From assembly GCA_934248075.1 (NCBI GenBank), contig CAKQKH010000030.1, forward strand, positions 1-13,553: a stretch of DNA of 13,553 nt, written 5' to 3'. Position numbers and translations under genes: made by a program. Positions 1 to 5,066 of the stretch are shown here, in pieces (the stretch's first letter is position 1; every line of letters starts with the position of its first letter). This stretch comes from an uncultured Alphaproteobacteria bacterium. GTDB taxonomy: Bacteria; Pseudomonadota; Alphaproteobacteria; RF32; CAG-239. Under the pieces are notes generated by a model, which was given only the letters and a program-made list of their open reading frames with translations, was not told the DNA's origin and did not search any database.

Positions 1-48
1 GCCTTTGTGTAAAGAAATTATAATATATAACAAACAAAGAGGTGAGTA

Positions 49-390
49 GTGAATACATTAATTAAATTGCTAAAAATACTGATGAATATCGCTTCATTGG
101 TGTGCCTAGGTATTATATGGCTTTTTATAATTACAATTATATGCAGACTGGTTATTGAAGGCGAAATAGATTATTTTTCTTCAATCATTACTCCTATTCA
201 GATGGTTCCTTTTATAGTTGTAATGATACCATTGTTTGTCTTTATTACAAATAAAATGCGGAAGTATTTATTTACAATTAATTCGTTCAAGATTCATATA
301 GGTGCTTTGTCTGTTGCATTTTGTCTGCTTGTAGTTTTTAGCTGTTCATTGGTTAAATATACACACATTATCATCATATATTGGAAATAA
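49..390 (+). CDS. Small hydrophobic membrane protein, unknown function
   Basis: I do not recognise this 113-residue protein. It starts at GTG 49, supported by a Shine-Dalgarno-like AGAGGTG at 38-44 about four bases upstream. Three hydrophobic segments are visible, at about residues 10-35, 52-66 and 82-104, with a basic loop (NKMRKY) between the second and third, so it is probably an inner-membrane protein. It has no enzymatic motif. The gene is much richer in A and T than the core genes of the window, with many ATA, TTA and ATT codons, which fits acquisition from elsewhere or weak selection (inference). It stands alone: repeat copy A begins about 45 bases after its stop codon, and I see no clear terminator between them. 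Confidence 0.6.
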   Translation: MNTLIKLLKILMNIASLVCLGIIWLFIITIICRLVIEGEIDYFSSIITPIQMVPFIVVMIPLFVFITNKMRKYLFTINSFKIHIGALSVAFCLLVVFSCSLVKYTHIIIIYWK

Positions 391-436
391 AAAGCTCCGC
401 AGGCAATTTATAGTGTATAATACCGAATCTCGTATT

Positions 437-686
437 GTCATCCTGAGCGGAGCGAAGGATCCAGTAAAACATAATGTCATGCCTCTTTGCGGAAGCATTC
501 TTCCGCAAAGTCCAGGCATCTACCGTGCTGTTAGATTGAATTATCAGCACGGAAGATCGCTTGACCTCGGGCGAGAATGCTCGCCACTCGGAGCGATGAC
601 TGCTATTTTTTTAAGTGCGCAATCTCGAGCAACGAACAAGGTGAGTTGCGAGTAAATTCTTGCGAATGCCTGTGCCGGCTCGGCAC
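437..686. repeat. Modular palindromic repeat, copy A (lacks a left arm)
   Basis: This copy has three parts. Positions 437-464 are a small REP-like palindrome of the GTCATCCTGAGCG...AAGGATCCAG type. Positions 476-600 are the 125-bp core. Positions 601-686 are the right arm, with an imperfect CTCGAGCAAC/GTTGCGAG pairing and a tip hairpin GTGCCG-GCT-CGGCAC at 672-686. The core holds an 11-bp perfect hairpin (485-495 with 500-510, loop CATT), an 8-bp stem CCGTGCTG/CAGCACGG (523-530 with 545-552) and an ATCGCT/AGCGAT stem (556-561 with 592-597) enclosing GGCGAG/CTCGCC. GTCAT and ATGAC close the whole core. Unlike B, C and D, it has no recognisable left inverted arm, so it is truncated or a shorter variant. 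Open frames read through it (for example 413-655) are non-coding by-products of the repeat. Confidence 0.85.
476..600. repeat. 125-bp three-arm repeat core, copy A
   Basis: This is the invariant core shared by all four copies. The other copies lie at 4838-4962, 11143-11267 and 13455 to the window end. The three complete copies are exactly 125 bp, from GTCAT to ATGAC. Conservation is strongest in arm 1 (CTTTGCGGAAG-CATT-CTTCCGCAAAG) and arm 3 (GGCGAG-AATG-CTCGCC). The loop of arm 2 varies. Confidence 0.85.
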
Positions 687-713
687 AAAAAAAAGTGCCC
701 CGAAGGACACTTT
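687..713 (-). terminator. Rho-independent terminator of tRNA-Asp
   Basis: Read on the minus strand, a stem GTGTCC/GGGCAC (one G-T wobble) closes a UUCG tetraloop and is followed directly by eight T residues. It lies 6-9 bases beyond the encoded CCA of the tRNA. The T tract also touches the tip hairpin of repeat copy A, so the two structures are adjacent and could compete. Confidence 0.85.
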
Positions 714-718
714 GCAAC

Positions 719-795
719 TGGCGGGAGTGACGAGGCTCGAACTCGCGACCTCCTGCGTGACAGGCAGGCGCTCTAACCAACTGAGCTACACCCCC
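719..795 (-). tRNA. tRNA-Asp (anticodon GTC)
   Basis: The 77-nt minus-strand sequence folds as a full cloverleaf. The acceptor stem is GGGGGTG/CACTCCC with one G-T wobble. The D arm contains AGCTCAGTTGGTTAGAGC. The anticodon stem CCTGC/GCAGG carries the loop CTGTCAC, giving anticodon GTC. The T arm contains GTTCGAGCC. The discriminator base is G, and 3' CCA is encoded. Anticodon GTC and discriminator G73 are the known identity elements for aspartate. A promoter lies upstream and a UUCG terminator downstream, so it appears to be a single-gene transcription unit. Confidence 0.97.
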
Positions 796-808
796 AACGG
801 CGAATATC

Positions 809-837
809 CTTATACTCAACAAAAAAAATAAAAGCAA
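809..837 (-). promoter_or_regulatory. Promoter of tRNA-Asp
   Basis: On the minus strand, a -35 box TTGCTT (832-837) and a -10 box TATAAG (809-814) are separated by 17 bases. The predicted start falls about 8 bases upstream of the mature tRNA 5' end. The adjoining region (about 838-900) is very AT-rich, which could act as an UP-like element (inference). Confidence 0.7.
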
Positions 838-1011
838 GAGTTTTTTTTAATTATTTATAATTTTTTCATATCTTGTGCGTAATATTTCTAATTATACACA
901 TAAAACCTAGAAAAAGCTTTATATTTTGCACAAAAACGGCTATATTGCCCCAATAGGTATATCAGCGTTTGGCTGTTAATATAGCAAATTCTGGGGTTTA
1001 GAAAGAATAAT
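838..1011. other. AT-rich intergenic region between tRNA-Asp and the M23 gene
   Basis: I see no gene here. It is strongly AT-rich and must contain the promoter of the gene at 1012. The -35/-10 pairs I could find, such as TTGCAC at 926-931 with TATATT at 941-946, have the wrong spacing, so I do not call one. Confidence 0.5.
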
Positions 1012-2430
1012 ATGCAAATACCAAACTATTTGAAATTTGATATTCGCCACAAAAATCGCCAAAAGGTTATAACCATGGGTTATGCTCTGGCGGTTACGTT
1101 TGCGTTTATATTGTCGCTCACCAACAACAACGCGGTTGAGGCTTCGGTTTCCGGCTCCGAGCGGCTTAACTATCTGATGATTGAAAACAACGTTGCCAAC
1201 AATCTCGGCAATCCGGAAACCATATATCCCGAGGAATCTGTTGAAAATATCCGTTCTTTGTTTTCTATGGTCAACACGCTGGTCAGCCAAAAGGACATCA
1301 ACCGCGAAGTTACCGTCCAAAAAGGCGACACTCTGATATCTGTGCTTAATAATCTCGGATTGAGCCGTGAGCGCTCCAATGACTTATTTTATGCCCTCAA
1401 AAAATATTATGATCCGCGCAATCTCAAGGTTGGGCAAAAACTTTCCGCCAATATTACTGTTCATGGGCAGTCCGGAGAGCTCATTCGTTTTAACAGCCTG
1501 ACAATCGAGCCGGGCGTGGGCGAGCATGTGATTGCGGTTTTGAATGAAAATGACGAGTTTGAGGTTTCGGCGGTCAAAGACGAGCTGATTGAAGAGGTTA
1601 ACAGCGCCACCGGAGCCATTGACGGCACTTTGTCGCATAGTATGCAGGCGCAGGGCGTGCCGAATCGCGTAGTTAATAATTTTATCTCTATTTTTGCCTA
1701 TGCGGTGGATTTTAGGCGCGATGTTCGCAAAGGCGATAAGTTTGAGATTGTTTATGAAAACTATCTCGCTCCCGACGGCAAGGTGGTCAAATCCGGCAAT
1801 ATCGTTTATGCGGCGCTGATTCTCCGCAATGATAAGATTGGCATGTATCGTTTCAAGAGTCGTGACGGCAATGTTGATTATTACACCGAAAAAGGTCAGG
1901 CGCTTAAAAAGACCCTTGATAAAAAACCGCTTTCTTTCAAAAATGCCCGCATTTCCTCGCCTTTTGGCAAGAGATATCACCCGATTCTCCGCCAGACTCG
2001 CATTCACTGGGGAGTTGACTACGCCGCTCCGCGCGGAACGCTGGTTTTTGCCGGCGGCGACGGCGTGGTGCAGGTAGCCAAATATAACGGCGCCTATGGC
2101 AACTATGTCAAGATTCGTCATAATTCCGAGTTTTCAACCGCTTATGGCCATATGCAGAGCATTGCCAAAGGTATCCGCCCCGGCACCAGAGTCAAACAAG
2201 GGCAGGTGATTGGTTATGTCGGTAGCACCGGACGTTCCACCGGTCCCCACCTGCATTATGAAGTGGTGCAAAACGGCCGCCGCGTCAACCCGCGCACTAT
2301 CCGCGCCTCCACCGGCGAGAATTTGGCCGGCCGTGATTTGGCTAACTTTAAGAATATGGTGGCCGATCTGCAAAAGTCTTATCAATCTAAATTTGCGCAA
2401 AATCAGCCGCAGAAATTGGCCAAAAAATAG
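1012..2430 (+). CDS. M23 family murein endopeptidase (MepM/LytM-like), membrane-anchored or exported
   Basis: This 472-residue protein is a zinc metallopeptidase predicted to cut peptide cross-links of peptidoglycan in the periplasm. After a basic N-terminus, residues 23-36 form a signal anchor or signal peptide. Residues 98-150 resemble a LysM/OapA-type module (VQKGDTL...LKVGQKL). Residues about 215-285 match the middle domain usual in MepM-type proteins (FAYAVDFRRDVRKGDKFEI). The C-terminal M23 domain spans about 310-430. Its zinc ligands are H332 and D336 (HWGVD) and H415 (HLH), with H380 (YGH) and H413 as catalytic histidines, so the active site is complete. The start at ATG 1012 has only a weak ribosome site (AGAAAG). 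ATG 1075 (M22), preceded by AAAAGG, is a possible alternative that keeps the hydrophobic segment. The C-terminal tail is basic and low-complexity. Length and domain order are typical for the family. Confidence 0.93.
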   Translation: MQIPNYLKFDIRHKNRQKVITMGYALAVTFAFILSLTNNNAVEASVSGSERLNYLMIENNVANNLGNPETIYPEESVENIRSLFSMVNTLVSQKDINREVTVQKGDTLISVLNNLGLSRERSNDLFYALKKYYDPRNLKVGQKLSANITVHGQSGELIRFNSLTIEPGVGEHVIAVLNENDEFEVSAVKDELIEEVNSATGAIDGTLSHSMQAQGVPNRVVNNFISIFAYAVDFRRDVRKGDKFEIVYENYLAPDGKVVKSGNIVYAALILRNDKIGMYRFKSRDGNVDYYTEKGQALKKTLDKKPLSFKNARISSPFGKRYHPILRQTRIHWGVDYAAPRGTLVFAGGDGVVQVAKYNGAYGNYVKIRHNSEFSTAYGHMQSIAKGIRPGTRVKQGQVIGYVGSTGRSTGPHLHYEVVQNGRRVNPRTIRASTGENLAGRDLANFKNMVADLQKSYQSKFAQNQPQKLAKK

Positions 2431-2446
2431 TTTGGGATAAAATGCG

Positions 2447-3100
2447 ATGATAGAGATTACGATTGACGGCAATGACGACAACGAGTTTTTGGGGCGTCCG
2501 CGGCAAGTCTATGAAATCAAGGACTTTAACGGCAAATGTTTTGATGATTATCGTCCGATTGCCCGTGATATTCTGAACTCGTTTCCGGCGCAGCAGATTA
2601 TCATCGTGCGCAACCATAGCGCCAACTGCTCTGACAATCAGCTGGCATTGGCTTTGTTTGTTGAGAGCTGCCACATTGAAAACAACATCGAAAATATCAT
2701 TTTTAAGGTCGCTGACGCGCAAAAATCGCTGGAGGCCTATAAGCCTTATGTGGCGCTGACTATCGGGCTCAAATATGTGATGCGCCTGCTGGCTGAAAAC
2801 CCCAAGATGATTTATAAAGAAATCGCCTTGCTCAATTATCTGGGGCTTGATATCAGCCACGATTATTTGCGCAACAAACTGCAAATCAAACTTTCAGGTG
2901 ATGAACCGGCGCGCAAAATGACCGGTGAAAACACAGATGACGCTTTGGTGATTATCGGTGTTCTAAAATCTTTGGCGCTTGCACATACCAGCGCTTCCAT
3001 TTGCGCCGAGCTGGAAATTTCTCCGCAACCGGTCAGCTTGAACGAGGACGAACTCATTCATCGCATCATCTCGGGAGTACAGCCGTGGATTAATGGCTAA
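2447..3100 (+). CDS. Hypothetical protein, 217 residues
   Basis: I do not recognise this protein. It begins 16 bases after the M23 stop codon and is probably co-transcribed with it. It has no signal peptide or membrane helix and reads as a soluble, mixed alpha/beta cytoplasmic protein. The N-terminus is acidic (MIEITIDGNDDNEFLGRPRQ). A hydrophobic strand-like stretch QQIIIVRNH lies near residues 69-77, and a helical region with KPYVALTIGLKYVMRLL near 98-114. No catalytic motif stands out. The ribosome site is weak (GGGATAA). It converges on the minus-strand gene at 3110-3499 with only 9 bases between the stop codons. Confidence 0.75.
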   Translation: MIEITIDGNDDNEFLGRPRQVYEIKDFNGKCFDDYRPIARDILNSFPAQQIIIVRNHSANCSDNQLALALFVESCHIENNIENIIFKVADAQKSLEAYKPYVALTIGLKYVMRLLAENPKMIYKEIALLNYLGLDISHDYLRNKLQIKLSGDEPARKMTGENTDDALVIIGVLKSLALAHTSASICAELEISPQPVSLNEDELIHRIISGVQPWING

Positions 3101-3109
3101 GCCGCGGTT

Positions 3110-3499
3110 TTATTTGATTTCCGCCAGTTTCTTGGCCACATAGGCGCGTCGCGCTTCGGTCGTGTCGCCCTTGCTTAGATATCCCTGCAAAACTCCGACA
3201 ATATCGGCCGCATAGCGGGGGCGGGCGATTGCGATGTTGGCCAGATTATATACCGCTGCCTGAAAAATTTGTTCATCATCAACCTGCAGCTGGTCAGCCA
3301 GGCTCATGTAGGGCGGGGTGTAGGTGTCTTTGCGCTGCATCATGCTGAAGTCATATGAATTCTTCTGAATTTTTTGCGCGATTTTTTCGGTAACTTCATT
3401 ATCTTTGGGTCGTCCGCGCCAGATGATACCACGGCCGGTTTTGGCAACCAATGACTTGATTTTGTTCAAAATTCCTAATTTTTTTCCAGCTTCTGCCAT
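3110..3499 (-). CDS. Hypothetical small cytoplasmic protein, 129 residues
   Basis: I do not recognise the family. Start ATG 3497-3499 has a strong ribosome site (AAAGAGGTG, five bases upstream) and a well-spaced promoter further up, so it is very probably expressed. The protein is basic at the N-terminus (KKLGILNKIKSLVAKTGRG), then mostly helical, with no signal peptide or membrane segment. A YMSLADQLQVDDEQIFQAAV stretch near residues 64-83 is predicted helical. The C-terminal part (YLSKGDTTEARRAYVAKKLA) resembles a helical-repeat-like end, but I cannot assign a fold. It has its own promoter, so it is a separate unit from its convergent neighbour. Confidence 0.75.
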   Translation of the reverse strand: MAEAGKKLGILNKIKSLVAKTGRGIIWRGRPKDNEVTEKIAQKIQKNSYDFSMMQRKDTYTPPYMSLADQLQVDDEQIFQAAVYNLANIAIARPRYAADIVGVLQGYLSKGDTTEARRAYVAKKLAEIK

Positions 3500-3527
3500 A
3501 GAACACCTCTTTGTTGTTGATGTAAAG

Positions 3528-3557
3528 ATAATATATCCTGAGGCAAAAATCCAGCAA
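3528..3557 (-). promoter_or_regulatory. Promoter of the 3110-3499 gene
   Basis: On the minus strand, a -35 box TTGCTG (3552-3557) and a -10 box TATTAT (3528-3533) are separated by 18 bases. An overlapping TATATT gives a 16-base spacing. The ribosome site and ATG follow about 20-30 bases downstream. Confidence 0.55.
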
Positions 3558-3590
3558 AAATATTTTGGTTGTTTTTTTGTCTAAATTAAA

Positions 3591-3619
3591 TTGACGGCGC
3601 TCAAAATTTATGCTAAACA
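3591..3619 (+). promoter_or_regulatory. Promoter of the two-gene ankyrin operon
   Basis: A -35 box TTGACG (3591-3596) and a -10 box TAAACA (3614-3619) are 17 bases apart. The -10 is preceded by TGC, an extended -10 motif. It lies 30 bases upstream of ATG 3649 and runs back to back with the minus-strand promoter at 3528-3557. Confidence 0.45.
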
Positions 3620-3648
3620 TGGATTGTTAAAAATAAAATTTACAAATT

Positions 3649-4080
3649 ATGAGTAAGAGAAAAAGAAAACAGTCAAATGTCGAGATGAGTTTGATTGATG
3701 TAAGAAACCGTGTTGCCGTTGCCGGTGTGGTTGTCGGATTGATTTTGGCGGTTATAATACTGCTCTATAATGTTGATTGGTATATGGAGGCGATGCTTGC
3801 CGAAGCCTTATCAATCGTAGTTGGAGTGGTGTTGGGACGGCCGATATATTACTATATGTTGTATCGCCGTTGCAAAAAACAGCCACAGTGGATTAAGGAC
3901 AGCATGCTGTTTGACGCGATTTTGGCTGATGATTACAAGTCTGCCCGAATCGCCCTCAAAGCCGGTGCTGATCCTGACGCAACCCGAGGAACAGCGCGAG
4001 TGCCGATGCACATGCTTGTAGATAGCCAGCAAATCAAAAGATTGTTGCAAAGGTACAGTGATCGTAAAAACAACCGCTAA
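3649..4080 (+). CDS. Two-helix membrane protein with a C-terminal ankyrin-like segment (paralogue 1)
   Basis: The 143-residue protein has a very basic N-terminus (MSKRKRKQ), two hydrophobic helices at about 22-40 and 49-72, and a cytoplasmic tail. Residues 86-110 of the tail match the ankyrin pattern (LFDAILADDYKSARIALKAGADPD), followed by a second degenerate unit ending in IKRLLQRY. By the positive-inside rule both termini face the cytoplasm. It aligns without gaps to the next gene from residue 74 to 108: R, K, PQ, KD, L, A, D, S and GAD are shared. The ankyrin part suggests a protein-binding role, but the partner is unknown. No clear ribosome site precedes ATG 3649. It is 12 bases from the next gene and shares its terminator. 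Confidence 0.7.
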   Translation: MSKRKRKQSNVEMSLIDVRNRVAVAGVVVGLILAVIILLYNVDWYMEAMLAEALSIVVGVVLGRPIYYYMLYRRCKKQPQWIKDSMLFDAILADDYKSARIALKAGADPDATRGTARVPMHMLVDSQQIKRLLQRYSDRKNNR

Positions 4081-4092
4081 AACACAAATGCT

Positions 4093-4590
4093 ATGAATCA
4101 GGAAACTCGTTTTAGCTTTGAAGTTATGAAAACCAATATCAAAGCCATGATTTATATAGTGTTTGTCGTCTTCGGCGGTGTCATTGGCTACATTATATCC
4201 GAGTACAATCCCGATAATTTGCTTAATATGTTATTGAGCTTGTTGTCGGTGATTGTTTGCAGCGGTATTGGTGTCGCCATTGCTCCTTTTTGCGCCTCTT
4301 GGGTGGTGTGGCAGCGTTCAAAAAATTTGCCGCAAAAAGATAAAGACGAGTGTCTTTATGAGGCGGCGGCAAATGGTGATGTCAGAAGCGTCAAACGCTT
4401 TATAACAATCGGGGCCGATGTCAACTGCGTTGTCTATGAACCGATAGGCAATCCGTTGGACTATGCCTACGCTTTCGGCTTTACCAAAAAAAGTCCGCTG
4501 GATGTGGCCGTAAATCCGGAGGTGCGTCAGGTGTTGCTGGAACACGGCGCCAAAAATTATCCGGACCAACGAGTCCATTATATTAAATAA
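4093..4590 (+). CDS. Two-helix membrane protein with C-terminal ankyrin repeats (paralogue 2)
   Basis: The 165-residue protein repeats the plan of the preceding gene: two membrane helices (about 18-37 and 45-68) and then a cytoplasmic ankyrin tail. The tail is better preserved here. One unit is at 86-110 (CLYEAAANGDVRSVKRFITI, then GADVN) and another at 133-154 (SPLDVAVNPEVRQVLLEHGA), with the canonical LL-x-HGA ending. Ankyrin repeats mediate protein contacts, and two units is fewer than the stable minimum usual in free-standing ankyrin domains. The gene probably arose from its neighbour by tandem duplication. I see no strong ribosome site at ATG 4093. An internal ATG at 4126 would remove 11 residues and keep both helices. 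Confidence 0.75.
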   Translation: MNQETRFSFEVMKTNIKAMIYIVFVVFGGVIGYIISEYNPDNLLNMLLSLLSVIVCSGIGVAIAPFCASWVVWQRSKNLPQKDKDECLYEAAANGDVRSVKRFITIGADVNCVVYEPIGNPLDYAYAFGFTKKSPLDVAVNPEVRQVLLEHGAKNYPDQRVHYIK

Positions 4591-4595
4591 GAATT

Positions 4596-4630
4596 AAAGA
4601 GCTGACCTGCGCGGGCCGGCTCTTTTTTTT
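4596..4630 (+). terminator. Rho-independent terminator of the ankyrin-protein operon
   Basis: A stem AAAGAGC/GCTCTTT (4596-4602 with 4619-4625), extended by an imperfect GC-rich inner stem, runs into a T tract ending at 4630. It lies six bases after the stop codon at 4590. Repeat copy B begins on the base after the T tract. Confidence 0.85.
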
Positions 4631-5049
4631 GCACCGCCGCCCGCCGTGCGGTGCGAACGCGCACCTCGATTGGCAAGAATATACTCACTTACTCACCTCT
4701 GGCTCGGCGTTCGAAATAGTGCCAGATTTGACGTATAGTGTCATTCCGGCGCACGCCGGAATCCAGTCAGAATATAGCCTTATACGTCCTCCCCCTTGAT
4801 TTCAAGGGAAGGTAGGGAAGGGTTTAAAATAAAGACTGTCATGCCTCTTTGCGGAAGCATTCTTCCGCAAAGTCCAGGCATCTACCGTGCTGTTAGAATG
4901 TATTATCAGCACGGAAGATCGCTTGACCTCGGGCGAGAATGCTCGCCTCTCGGAGCGATGACAGCTATTTTTAAAAGTGCACAATCTCGAGCAACGAACA
5001 TAGTGAGTTGCGAGTAAATTATTACGAATGCCTCCAAGCGCTTGCTTGG
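4631..5049. repeat. Modular palindromic repeat, copy B (complete)
   Basis: This 419-bp complete copy has several modules in order. The left tip hairpin is GCACCGC/GCGGTGC (4631-4637 with 4648-4654). The left arm (about 4671-4725, GGCAAGAATATACTC...) is an inverted relative of the right arm. A 28-bp REP-like palindrome of the GTCATTCCGGCG...CGCCGGAATCCAGT type lies at 4740-4767. A CCCTTG-ATTT-CAAGGG hairpin with a GGTAGGGAAGGG tail follows (about 4793-4823). The 125-bp core is at 4838-4962, closed by CTGTCAT/ATGACAG. The right arm ends in the tip hairpin CCAAGC-GCTT-GCTTGG (5034-5049). No credible gene lies inside; reading frames such as 4796-5017 are translations of the repeat. It fills the space between the ankyrin operon and the convergent TPR gene. 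Confidence 0.85.
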
Positions 5050-5066
5050 CCGCGCGGGTGGGAAAT

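Noticed and set aside
476..600. tRNA-like or other known ncRNA in the three-arm core
   Set aside because: Arm lengths, loops and conserved bases do not match tRNA, and no anticodon or T-loop signature is present. Its recurrence at unrelated loci fits a repeat better.
413..655. Open frame of 80 codons on the plus strand
   Set aside because: It lies wholly in repeat copy A. The same peptide recurs in copy B because the DNA repeat recurs, and the hairpin structure explains the conservation.
437..686. CRISPR array or insertion sequence at the repeats
   Set aside because: The repeat units are kilobases apart with genes between them, and have no regular spacers. No transposase frame or target-site duplication is visible.
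544..837. Minus-strand frame containing GVAQLVRAPACHAGG
   Set aside because: This is the translation of the tRNA-Asp gene and its flanks, a common artefact.
926..946. TTGCAC...TATATT as a promoter for the M23 gene
   Set aside because: The spacing is only nine bases, far too short for a sigma-70 type promoter.
1384..2121. 245-codon minus-strand frame
   Set aside because: It is a shadow of the M23 endopeptidase, whose active-site motifs are intact on the other strand.
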